Below are positions 51,354-61,151 of a stretch of 64,000 nt of DNA, piece by piece. The notes beneath the pieces are model-generated. The model saw only the letters and a program-made list of their open reading frames with translations, had not been told where the DNA came from and ran no database searches. Position 1 is the first letter of the stretch. Each line of letters begins with the position of its first letter. The stretch spans positions 172,545,001 through 172,609,000 of the forward strand of contig CM060833.1 of assembly GCA_030762175.1 (NCBI GenBank), written 5' to 3'. The stretch is from Metallyticus violacea. Lineage: Eukaryota > Arthropoda > Insecta > Mantodea > Metallyticidae. The translations under genes were made by a program, and so were the position numbers.

Positions 51354-52144
51354 GGATTTCAATTTTTAAGAGCTGATAGTTTTTCTAAAATTTGGCTCTT
51401 AGGTTTTCAGAGGTTTTTCCTCAAAGCAAGCGCTAACGTCGGCACTTTATTGCTTCATGTTCCCACGATGTGATAATATAAATAACACTAACTGATTAAT
51501 ACTACTGCAATCAAATTAGCAAAGAATGTAACAAAGTATACAGTCCCTATATAGAATTTTAACTCAATGTTCTTACATAAAAGCAATGCAAAACGAAACG
51601 ATGTTTATGATTGCTTTAGTGAGTTTGTATTTTGAAATGCAATTAGTGTTGAAAGATGGCTATATACGGATCAGTGGAACTGTTGCAGAATTAATGGCGA
51701 TATTATGTCTTGTTACTTACTAACTCGTCCAAGTAATTAGTGCAGTAGTAGTAGTTTAGTAATAGCAATGGTACATTCTGTCTTTATAGTGATAACACTT
51801 AATTTCCATGGCACTTGGATTTGAAAGATCCTATACAGGTGAGGCACTTAAAATTACTACCTCCAGTGTATCCTAAACTATCATTGTCATTGATGACCTA
51901 TTTTGCTAGATTTAAGGACAAACAGGGGTTCACAAATCTAGCGTATAAAGAATATAATATTAATAATAAAAGAATATTTTGAGCACTAAGTTATATGTTT
52001 TAAACGTAACTATAGCCACAACTGTTGCAGGAAATAAACCAAACAAAATAAAATAAAAATGGCGCTTACTACATTTTTCTAATGCATGTAATTTAAAAAA
52101 AATCATGTTTTTTTATTTATCTATTAAAGGCAATTGCGTAGTAA

Positions 52145-52291
52145 TGTGTTAGTTATTTACTAGTAGCAGTAGTTATAGTAGTAGCAGCAGTAGTAGTTGT
52201 AGTAGTAGTAGTAGTAGTAGTAGTAGTAATAATATAGTTATAGTTATGGTAGTAGGAATAGGAGTAGTAGGAGTAGTAGTAGTAGTAGTAA

Positions 52292-52328
<37 letters not shown>

Positions 52329-52527
52329 TGTAGTAGTAGTAATATAGTTATAGTTATGGTAGTAGTAATAGGAGGAGGAGTAGTAGTAGTAGTAATATAG
52401 TTATAGTTATGGTAGTAGTAATAGGACTAGTAGTAGTAGTAATATAGTTATAGTTATGGTAGTAGTAATAGGAGGAGGAGTAGTAGTAGTAGTAATATAG
52501 TTATAGTTATGGTAGTAGTAATAGGAC

Positions 52528-52559
<32 letters not shown>

Positions 52560-52735
52560 ATATAGTTATAGTTATGGTAGTAGTAATAGGAGTAGTAGTA
52601 GGTGAGTAGTAGTAGTGGTAATATAGTTATAGTTATGGTAGTAGTAATAGGACTAGTAGTAGTAGTAGTAATAGGAGTAGTAGTAGGTGAGTAGTAGTAG
52701 TAATATAGTTATAGTTATGGTAGTAGTAATAGGAC

Positions 52736-52776
<41 letters not shown>

Positions 52777-53001
52777 ATAGTAGTAATATAGTTATAGTTA
52801 TGGTAGTAGTAATAGGAATAGGAGTAGGAGTAGTAGTAGTAGGAGTAGTAACAGTAGGAGTAGTAGCAGCAGTAGTAGCAGCAGCAGTAGTAGTAGTAGC
52901 AGTAGTAGTATTAGTAGTAGTAGTAGTAGTAGTAATATAGTTATAGTTATGGTAGTAGTAATAGGACTAGTAGTAGTAGTAGTAATAGGAGTAGTAGTAG
53001 G

Positions 53002-53055
<54 letters not shown>

Positions 53056-53264
53056 ATATAGTTATAGTTATGGTAGTAGTAATAGGACTAGTAGTAGTAG
53101 TAGTAGTAGTAGTAATAGGAGTAGTAGTAGGTGAGTAGTAGTAGTAATATAGTTATAGTTATGGTAGTAGTAATAGGACTAGTAGTAGTAGTAGTAATAG
53201 GAGTAGTAGTAGGTGAGTAGTAGTAGTAGTAATATAGTTATAGTTATGGTAGTAGTAATAGGAC

Positions 53265-53305
<41 letters not shown>

Positions 53306-53481
53306 ATAGGAGTAGTAGTAGGTGAGTAGTAGTATTAGTAATATAGTTATAGTTATGGTAGTAGTAATAGGACTAGTAGTAGTAGTAATATAGTTATAGT
53401 TATGGTAGAAGTAATAGGAGTAGGAGTAGGAGTAGTAGTAGTAGTAGGAGTAGGAGTAGGAGTAGTAGTAGGAGTAGTAGC

Positions 53482-53513
<32 letters not shown>

Positions 53514-53625
53514 CAGTAGTAGTAGCAGCAGTAGCAGTAGTAGTAGGAGTAGGAGTAGGAGTAGGAGTAGGAGTAGTAGTAGGAGCAGTAGCAGCAGCAG
53601 TAGCAGTAGCAGTAGTAGTGAGGGT
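52145..53625. repeat. ~1.5-kb TAG-type microsatellite with higher-order structure
   Basis: Nearly all of the segment is built from TAG units with AGG, AGC, AAT and GTG variants. A non-trinucleotide motif, ATATAGTTATAGTTATGG followed by TAGTAGTAATAGGA, recurs 15 times, starting near 52231, 52341, 52394, 52441, 52494, 52559, 52620, 52702, 52785, 52934, 53055, 53146, 53231, 53340 and 53388. Between motifs the TAG runs vary from 4 to about 20 units and often include AATAGGAGTAGTAGTAGGTG. The right end (53480-53625) lacks the motif and is richer in AGC and AGG. It ends directly at the 3' end of a reverse-strand LINE relic. Confidence 0.95.
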
Positions 53626-53629
53626 ACTT

Positions 53630-54450
53630 GAGCGAGCTTTTAAAACTCCCTTAGGCTTTTTGTGCCAACCCTAAACCCCTTATAGTAACTCAAATGATGT
53701 ATTCCTAGCAAGCTTACTTCCTATAAGAGGATCAGCCATGTTAAAATATGGTTTTGGACGGAAGAGTTGGTATCACCTTGTCTCCAGAACTTCACACTGA
53801 AAGAGTGTCTGCTTCAAAGTCTCATGAGATTGGTTGCAAAGTCTACAGAGGGGCTCTCCCTGAAAGAATCCCAGTTTCTGGAGATGTTCCCTAATTGACC
53901 ATGTCCAATAATTGATCCACCTACCTAACTTCAGGAGTGTTTTAGTAATGTGGCATTCAATACGCTGACAAAACTTTTCCCGAAAGTTGGTCCACATTGC
54001 TCTCTGGCACATAACCTAATTGCTGTTCTTGCTAACCCGGCTGACTGGTTCTGGTCCAACATAGGTGCCTAATGCTCCCTTCTTGGCCAGTTTGTCTGCT
54101 GCTTCATTGCCTGTCACACTTCGATGGCCTGGCACCCACCCCAACTCAACGGAGCTATTGTCTCAAACGGCTATCAATTTTTGAAGCCAGTTCCATACCA
54201 ACTTTGAATTAAAATGGCGAGAATCAAGTGCTCGAAGAGCAGCTGGACTATCCAAGGGGATCAGAATATGTTTACCATGGTAGCTCTTCTCTATGCCCTT
54301 TTTGAACACAGGTCAAGATCTCTGCCTGAAACATGGTACAATATTTCGGCTCCAGCTTGGTTAAGACTCCGTAGTATGCCACATTGGCTTTGATTCTTCC
54401 TGCCAGTCAGATTATCCTATAAGCTCGTTGAAAACAGAACTTGGTAATCA
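53630..54450 (-). mobile_element. Non-LTR retrotransposon 3' end: RNase H and C-terminal zinc-knuckle-like region
   Basis: On the reverse strand, in order: KYCTMFQAEIL (about 54340; RNase H block with the catalytic Glu), YSDPLG and pieces of the next block, WVPGHRSVTGNEAADKLAKK (54142-54083; catalytic Asp kept in EAAD), KGALGTYVGPEPVS, then the C-terminal KTLLKLGRWINYW and EPLCRLCNQSHETLKQTLFQ with a following Cys (53859-53794), a CX2C-His-Cys arrangement typical of the C-terminus of insect Jockey/R1-like ORF2. Frameshifts and a stop separate the RNase H and C-terminal parts. The 3' untranslated region (about 53770-53630) leads straight into the trinucleotide array. Reverse transcriptase and upstream parts are missing, as expected of a 5'-truncated copy. 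The exact clade is uncertain. Confidence 0.8.
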
Positions 54451-54459
54451 TGAGATCTG

Positions 54460-55085
54460 AGTTGCGAGTCTTGCTTCCGCTTTAAGAATATATTTCTCAC
54501 AGCTTTTCCTCTCTTTTGCTTTCTTTCCAATGAATTATCTGAAGCTATCTTACCCTCTTATCATATTTCTGGATCAAAATGAGAAAAACAAGCTTCTGGT
54601 CTTTGATGTAGGGAATGTTGCTTAGCTTTCAGAAGAAATCCTTGTAGACTATGCTAGTTTTCCCATATAAATAAATCAAGGGTGTCAGCTTCAGGTAATA
54701 TATTTGAAAGAAATCAAAAGACTGAGAAACAACTGAAAAGTCTTATTTAATTACTTTTTTGTTCATTTACTTATAATAGATAAAACTTCAAAAATCGATT
54801 ACTCGTAGACACACGCGGCATACTCATTTATTATTCATCTAAAATTTCATTATATAATGGTTATTGTTCCATTTGAAAATATAACTTTGTGATGAAAATA
54901 ATATATTATTATTAATATTAATTTGATATAGTCTAGATTTGTGAGCTCTTATTTGCCCCTAAATCTAGCTAAAACAGCTGGTCGACACAGGAGATTTTTG
55001 AAACTCTAGTTTTAAGTTACTTATCCTATACAAGATGACAGTTTAGATTTACTTTATTTAAGTACTTCTTTAACGGAAATGCTCA
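54460..55085. other. No recognised gene
   Basis: No clear continuation of the LINE on the reverse strand, so truncation is near 54.45 kb. AT-rich without other structure. Confidence 0.45.
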
Positions 55086-55089
55086 TTCA

Positions 55090-55308
55090 ATTTGTGCAGT
55101 GAAATGGGTGCTAGTTTGCTCACAGGCCTGAGGTTTTATACTTGTTGTAAGTCTACGACATGGGACCAACGGCTTTACTTCCCTTCGGAAGGAACCCATA
55201 CTTCGGATTTTTACGCCCGAAAATATCCATCGGTCCTGGCCGGGTTCGAACCCGCGATCTTGGGTATAGGAGGCAAGTATGGTAACCACTACACCACCAG
55301 GACCGACA
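55090..55308 (-). mobile_element. tRNA-derived SINE with foldable tRNA-like head (copy 4)
   Basis: Best-preserved copy. On the reverse strand, 55304-55232 folds as a tRNA-like head: acceptor strands GGTCCTG and CAGGACC pair at all seven positions, the A box is TGGTGTAGTGG (55296-55286), the B box is GGTTCGAACCC (55252-55242), and their spacing of 44 bases equals that of a tRNA. The T stem pairs at four of five positions around TTCGAAC. The anticodon arm is odd: CTTG/CAAG encloses an 11-base loop and the variable region is only about three bases. The body follows with GATGGATATTTTCGGGCGTA, GTATGGGTTCC, TTCCGAAGGGAAG, AACCTCAGG. Similarity to the tail-bearing copies stops near 55100, so the 3' half is missing. 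Transcription would be by RNA polymerase III from the internal boxes. Confidence 0.85.
55232..55304 (-). promoter_or_regulatory. Internal RNA polymerase III promoter (A and B boxes) in SINE head
   Basis: A box TGGTGTAGTGG and B box GGTTCGAACCC both match the consensus well and are 44 bases apart, start to start. They lie within a tRNA-like fold that is not a plausible functional tRNA because of its enlarged anticodon loop. Confidence 0.7.
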
Positions 55309-55309
55309 T

Positions 55310-56650
55310 TTATGGCGAAACTGAGTATTTTTATATGCCAGTGTTTTTATTAGCATTTCGGTACGCGTTTAAGACTTGTATAGATGTATTTTTATTTCCT
55401 CGTCACAATGTGATATATCAATCAGTTTCTCGATCTAATCATGCTGATGCTTGACAAATTACAACTCATTCTCTCTCTACTAAGTTGTAACCAGATCAGG
55501 TTAGAATTTTTACTTGGCCCAAATATTTCTCCACCAGGAAACTAATCATAATGGGGCATGTTTTCTTTCTAGTGCAAGTTTATAGGAAGGTTGAAAAAAT
55601 GTAATGGTAACACCTTCGACACATTACCTGGGAACAACTGAAGACGCTGGCATTGCTAATATTTGTAGAGGAATGGCCCATTGTTCTTATTGCAAAGCTC
55701 AGATTTTTAGTAATGGTACCAAGGTCCCCAAAATAGGTTTTCTTAGTTTAAACAACGTACGTGGACTAAACTTTATGTGTCGCATGGAAGGAATGTTGAG
55801 AATCTGTGTCTTCCCATTTCGTTTCGTCAAGAAGGTGAGAGGTGTCACTTTGACACTGCAGTTGATTCAAGGACAGTGACACGCGTGCCTTGCATGGGTA
55901 CCGCAAAATGTCCTGTTAGGCGCGTCATCAGCTTATCGATGCTGAGAAATGGCACCCTTACTTCCTTGCACACTTCAATACGCCGCATATTCATTAAACA
56001 GAATGGCAAACTTATGAGACAAAAATGAAACTGAAAATCACCCTCCAATTTAAAACTTCCCCAGCAACCTGAGAATTCAAAAGTGTCGCATTATGTCCAA
56101 AGTGTGATAACCATGCAGTTCATGTGGGCTGCATACCTGGAACATCATCTTCCTGCTGTGCATCCATTGTCTTGCTCGGCAATGCCGAATGTGACACTGC
56201 TCGCACTATGACACGTTTATAAGGTGGGGGGTACTTTAACATAATCCATATTCATTAAAACATGAACTTTTGCCACCTCGATTTCAGCCCCAAATAAGAT
56301 AAGTAGAAAACACTCAGAGAAAAATGTTTTCATATAATAGGAGCATGGAGTACGTTCGCGAACATTAACAACTGGCATTCCGCAAGTACAGGAATATGTG
56401 ACCAGAATTTACTGAACAACGCTAGTTCTAGAAACAATATTTCTAGATGTAGAATTGCTACCACTAAATTTATTTACAACATTTGTATACACTGTACTGA
56501 CTTGACATTTTTATCACTATTAAAATGGGGTACTGAACAACACACATTCTGAAAAAATGTTCAGCTGCAATTCTCTCACACTCTTCATGTATAGAAAACA
56601 TTGATTTAGGAAATGTGCCTAGGTAGATCTGAAGAAAATTTTCTTTTTAT
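55310..56650. other. No recognised gene
   Basis: Overlapping forward ORFs at 55604-55879 and 55777-56028 (91 and 83 codons) are moderately Cys/Met-rich but match nothing I know. The slightly higher GC content of 55.6-56.2 kb compared with its flanks could mark an unrecognised repeat. Confidence 0.45.
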
Positions 56651-56652
56651 GC

Positions 56653-56654
<2 letters not shown>

Positions 56655-56741
<87 letters not shown>

Positions 56742-56743
56742 CG
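56655..56743. repeat. Compound (TA)n(TG)n(CG)n tract
   Basis: About 16 TA units, then about 21 TG units, then about 5 CG units, continuous apart from a short TATG junction. The whole tract alternates pyrimidine and purine, a composition known to favour left-handed Z-DNA under supercoiling. Confidence 0.95.
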
Positions 56744-56823
56744 TTTATTACAATATTCAAAAAGCTTATAATTTAAGAGTGTTAAGATATATATATAGTT
56801 TTAACTTTATATTTTAGTAAGTC

Positions 56824-56824
<1 letters not shown>

Positions 56825-56879
<55 letters not shown>

Positions 56880-56880
56880 T
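56825..56880. repeat. (AAT)n microsatellite
   Basis: About 18 AAT units. Confidence 0.95.
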
Positions 56881-57000
56881 CAAGCATTTTCTTTATCTTG
56901 TTCCATTTACTTTACAAATTGATTTTGGCCATTGCAGCAGTATGGGTCCCTTGGTGGAACGTCCTACAACACTAAGCCTTCGACTAACGTGTGACTTAAA

Positions 57001-57561
57001 TGTTGTAGAGATGTTCCCGTTTTATGTGACTTGCTGTTGTAGAGATGTTCCCGTTTTATGTGACTTGCTGTTGTAGAGATGTTCCCGTTTTATGTGACTT
57101 GCTGTTGTAGAGATGTTCCCGTTTTATGTGACTTACTGTTGTAGAGATGTTCCCGTTTTATGTGACATGCTGTTGTAGAGATGTTCCCGTTTTATGTGAC
57201 TTGCTGTTGTAGAGATGTTACCGTTTTTTGTGACTTACTAGAGATGTTCCCGTTTTATGTGACTTACTGTTGTAGAGATGTTCCCATTTTATGTGACTTG
57301 CTGTTGTAGAGATGTTCCCGTTCTATGTGACTTACTGTTGTAGAGATGTTCCCGTTTTATTGGACTTACTCTCATAGAGATGTTCCCGTTTTATGTGACT
57401 TACTGTTGTAGAGATGTTCCCGTTTTATGTGACTTACTCTCATAGAGATGTTCCCGTTTTATGTGACTTACTGTTGTAGAGATGTTCCCGTTTTATGTGA
57501 CTTACTGTTGTAGAGATGTTCCCGTTCTATGTGACTTGCTGTTGTAGAGATGTTCCTGTTT
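57001..57561. repeat. 34-bp minisatellite, about 17 units
   Basis: Unit reads TGTTGTAGAGATGTTCCCGT followed by TTTATGTGACTTGC. The core AGATGTTCC (with minor variants) occurs 17 times. Variants include GACTTAC in place of GACTTGC (mostly in the right half), CTCATAGAG in place of TGTTGTAGAG in two alternating units (near 57370 and 57438), and a short deletion near 57238. The final unit degrades after TTCCTGTTTC. Confidence 0.95.
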
Positions 57562-57564
57562 CAA

Positions 57565-59055
57565 CTACTGCAACTAGAGCCTCTATATGCTTTAGAATTC
57601 TGAAGGTAACTTTTAACTGCGTTATACAGTGTTATAAATGATTTCAGATTTGTAGAGGTACCAAATTCTACAGGATGACAAACTTAAATGCTGTAACAAT
57701 TATTTCATTAGTTATGGTTTCCACATCTTAAATGCACAATATTTTAAAGCATATAAAACCAGTAGTATTTAAATGTTTGAATCAAACGTAATAATTTTAA
57801 CACCGTTGAAGATACCGGTCTTTCTTTTAAAATGAAAAAGGCTCGTCACTATTACTGAGTTCTCTGTAGTCTTCTATTGCCACTTTTCTTTAATGATCGA
57901 GTAAGTGTTTTAACATGAACTTTATGTGTGTATTTTAAATTATCGTTCTTTGGGAGGAATTCCGATAATCTATCTCTCTGGATACGAAGATAATACGTTG
58001 AAAACATGTGAGTTACGGGTCGACAGAGCGCGCTAGTACTGGGATAAGCCAGTCATCAAGGTCGTATAACGTTTGTGCAGGTAGCAGCTTGTAGTTAGTT
58101 TGAGGGAGACTTTGCCAGCAAGTTGGCTGTCTTTGTGTTTTACTCGGTTCTTTCATTGGGTGTTAATTATTCTTTTAGTTATACCGCTATATATATTCCT
58201 GAAGAAAAGGCTTTTATATACGATACATTTGTGGAAGTGGATTCTTGGAGAGAATGGTAAGGCTATCCTCAAGAAAATATCCTGACAATCTAGTCCTAGG
58301 TATAGAAACAGTTCGCCAACTGGTTAAAAAGTTACAATAGACAGACAGGATCTCTCGATAACAAGAAATGTGTTCCAAACCGCCATGTTCTTACGTTGTA
58401 ATGAAATAGATAAATGTTTGCACTGGTTTGCCGCCCGGCGACTTTTTGACTAGAGGCTGTGCTTGTCCGGTAAGCAGCCACGCTTAGGCGGCCCGTAACT
58501 CAAATAATCACACTATAGTTATGTATGGCAAGTACCTAGAAACCACAGTAGATTTTCCTTTGAGGCTTCGAATATTTTTATTTTATTTAATATTCCAAAC
58601 GCTTGGTCAAATGATTTATATTCTAAATTGAAACCTCACAGCAAAGAAAAATAAAGGAAACATTTTTTAATGTTAAGTTATACAAGAGAACACTATGTCT
58701 CATTAATAGCCGCTGTTTATGCCTAAAAAGTGGAGGCAGAGTTGATACTACAAATTCTGAAAATAAACATAATAATCATCATTTTACAATAACCATAGAC
58801 TGTAATAAAAATTGGATGTCTATTGTACACTTTGTGAATATGGCAGAATTAATAAGGCGCTTGTTACTGTTCCACACAACATTTTCCAATATAACAGAGT
58901 GGTTTTCTCCTCGAAATAGGAGCGAAAACAGCAGACCATTCCTTTTTCCTTCGCACAGCGCCAACTAGTAAGATTTCTTTTGCTTGTTCTTAAATAAATA
59001 AAACATAAAGTAACTGTCAAGCATTTGATATTCTGTCTAGTAGCCTGAGTTATAA
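57565..59055. other. No recognised gene
   Basis: A GC-richer pocket at 58.42-58.50 kb (GCCGCCCGGCGAC, GGCGGCCCGTAAC) stands out in AT-rich surroundings but has no ORF or RNA motif I recognise. The right end may hold the decayed terminus of the transposase relic that follows. Confidence 0.45.
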
Positions 59056-59059
59056 AATG

Positions 59060-59640
59060 TCAAAATGGTAATCATGCAAGTGTGCTTAACAAACCAATTA
59101 AAGAGACTGAACTTACAATTGATCAAATGTTGAAATTGCCTGCCTTCATTCTCCACAATTTTTTTTTGGCATCTCTTTAGGAAATTATTCATCACTTGCT
59201 GTAGTTTATTTTGAGAAATCCGAACAATTTCCTAAAAATTTCTTTGAGTTTTTGTATGGTGTGCCGATTCGTTTTATACAATATTTTTTTACTCCAGAAA
59301 TATAATAAAATCTGTTAAATCGGCATACTGAGAAGACCACAATCCCTACTAATAACAATGTCTTGTAGAAACACATTGTGAATTGCTCTCATGGAATTGT
59401 TCGCAGTGTGAGCAATAGCAAAGTCCTGTTGATAAAATGAATGATCACGCTCCTTGTCGGTTAATTCTCTGTAAAGAATGATGTTCACAAAAGTAACATT
59501 CAACTGTATGTTCCTGTGATTCCTTCACCATTGATGGCGCACTATACACAAAGTCAGGTTTATCAGTACTCAAGTAGCGATTCGTTTGAGTACACACATA
59601 ACCAAGTTTTGCGAGGTACTCGAGAGAAGTTACTGCAGTG
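59060..59640 (-). mobile_element. Tc1/mariner-type transposase relic
   Basis: Reverse-strand blocks in order: YLSTDKPDFVYSAPSM (about 59585-59538; family form YWSxxNPHxxxExPLHD), ELTDKERDHSFYQQDFAIAH plus TANNSM (59467-59390; family WFQQDxATAHTAxxSM with the catalytic Asp kept), then IHNVFLQDIVISR (family VLREMFPGRVISR), and after several stops KILYKTNRHTIQKLKE and a C-terminal block ending ENEGRQFQHL (family IDxNGRHLxDII). The usual WPxRSPDLxPCD block, which holds the last catalytic acid, is replaced by unrelated sequence after CGLLSM. This is a DD(34)E-like group distinct from the mariners at 37-39 kb. Dead copy. Confidence 0.7.
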
Positions 59641-60109
59641 AAGGAAGTCTGAGGCGAATTATTTTTTATATTTTATCTATTCTTGTTAACTTTGCTTTAG
59701 TATGTTCTCGCTGATTACCCTAGTATGCGAATTTCAATTTTGTGATGTTTGCTAAAATCAAATAAAGTGAATAATATAAAATTGGTGTGCTAGATCCGAA
59801 AAATCATTTTAAATTTTTTTCTATCACATAAAGAATTTTAGCAAATATATACTAGTAATATTATCAAAATTTATGTGATTTTATTCAAATAAAAATGTCT
59901 AAATACCAATCTCCAAATGCAATAAAAGAGCAAATGTTTTGGAACAAGGGCCTGTGTAATATCCGTAGAGTTCACAAATATTATTTATAATTTTGACTTG
60001 TAAATATTTTTGGAGGTTTTATATCACCATTTACACCGTTTAATTCTGTCAATGTTGTTAAATGTTTACGTTTTTTTCACTTATAACACACAATATCTAG
60101 AGATTTCAC

Positions 60110-60500
60110 TTCAATCTTTTCGGAAGTACATTATTGCAATAGCCGCTTTTTCTTTGTGAAAGTTCTTCTGTCTTTCCTTTTATGTGATTTCTTGATTTTA
60201 GGAAGCACATTGATGTCCCATCGTCCTCGATATTTTTACTTAAACTCTTTGAAATCTTTGTGGAATTTTTCATCCCTTTCTTCACAAAGAGAGCCCAGGT
60301 TTTTTGGAAAGAACAGCATATATTTTTTTCAGACTTATTTTCAACCAAATTACCCACACTTGTTACGGCTTCTGTATTCTCGCTTTATTCTCTTTCATAT
60401 CCATCGTAAATTCAAATGTACTATCAAGCACGTGTTTTCTGATGTCGGAACCATTAAATGTGCCTTCCTTCAATTTTTTTTTCCCGAGGGAGGTAGACTG
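60110..60500 (-). mobile_element. Relic of an arthropod repeat-encoded ORF (KRYQGRWDIN-type)
   Basis: Reverse-strand translations give FNGSDIRKHVLDSTFEFTMD then MKENKA (about 60475-60390), and, in another frame, LGSLCEERDEKFHKDFKEFK followed after one stop by KYRGRWDINVL (about 60300-60205) and KSHKRKDRRTF. The order and wording match a protein repeatedly annotated as uncharacterised in insect genomes, with blocks FNGxDIRKLLxDxxFE, LGxxSxExGERFHQDI and MExRYQGRWDxNMLxDYCW. That ORF is high-copy and is generally regarded as transposable-element derived; its biochemical activity is not known to me. Frame change and stop indicate a pseudogenic copy. The forward 117-codon ORF here is its antisense shadow. 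Confidence 0.65.
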
Positions 60501-60873
60501 TTTCCATAAATGTACTTAAAATCGCCACCATTGTTTTATTAACCTACGTTTGATATACAGAAGTGGTAAAATTACTTGGAAAGGACGGGCAACGTTCTTC
60601 CAATGAGAAATGGCAGTCTCCCGTCCTGTTGTCCCACTCTGGGTTTCTAATATTGACAGAACATTGGGTGGGCAATAACATTTGATAACTTAAACAATCT
60701 AATCAAAACTGTATAGCAGGAATCTTGGTGGGAACTAAAACAACACCTTCCTTCTCCCATTTCTCTCCTCGCTTCTCTCTTGTCAATAAGAATGGTAGTA
60801 TTTATAACCACAAAACTTTAATTAAATTAAAAAAGAAAGAAAAAAATAAAGGAACAAATTTTGTGGAAAAAAT

Positions 60874-60928
60874 CGCGCGCGCGCGCGCACACACACACAC
60901 GCGCGCGCGCACCCACACGCACGCGCGA
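60874..60928. repeat. (CG)n(CA)n alternating tract
   Basis: CG units, then CA units, then CG units, then mixed CA/CG, about 55 bp of almost unbroken pyrimidine-purine alternation. The CG content is notable in an AT-rich region. Confidence 0.9.
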
Positions 60929-61034
60929 TTGTTGTTAGAGGCTGCGATATACTGAAGTCTTTATCTTAGAACTTGGATACCCATTTTTATAATAGAAGAA
61001 ATTTTACACAAAAATGTTAACAACAAAAAATTAA

Positions 61035-61071
61035 AATTTTCCATTTGCATTCTGATTGCAAATGGAAAATT
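61035..61071. other. Perfect 15-bp hairpin
   Basis: AATTTTCCATTTGCA (61035-61049) and its exact reverse complement (61057-61071) enclose a 7-base loop TTCTGAT. No poly-T run follows to suggest a terminator, and the arms are AT-rich, so function is unknown. Confidence 0.8.
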
Positions 61072-61130
61072 GTGATCAGGAACTACCTATAGGGGCGTAG
61101 CTCACTTCATCCACAGCTTTAAGTACCGTT

Positions 61131-61151
61131 CATATTGTACAGTACAATATG
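61131..61151. other. 10-bp palindrome with one central base
   Basis: CATATTGTAC, a single A, then GTACAATATG. Perfect inverted arms about 60 bp right of the hairpin. Confidence 0.8.

Noticed and set aside
53402..53674. 90-codon Val/Gly/Ala-rich forward ORF
   Set aside because: It is a translation of the TAG/AGG/AGC microsatellite.
55232..55304. A functional tRNA gene
   Set aside because: Although the acceptor stem and internal boxes are good, the anticodon loop is 11 bases and the variable region is nearly absent, and the downstream body is shared with other SINE copies.
55092..55454. 120-codon forward ORF and overlapping reverse ORFs
   Set aside because: They are translations across the SINE; the sequence is better explained by the tRNA-like head and the shared SINE body.
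57001..57561. CRISPR-like array
   Set aside because: The 34-bp units are directly contiguous with no spacers.
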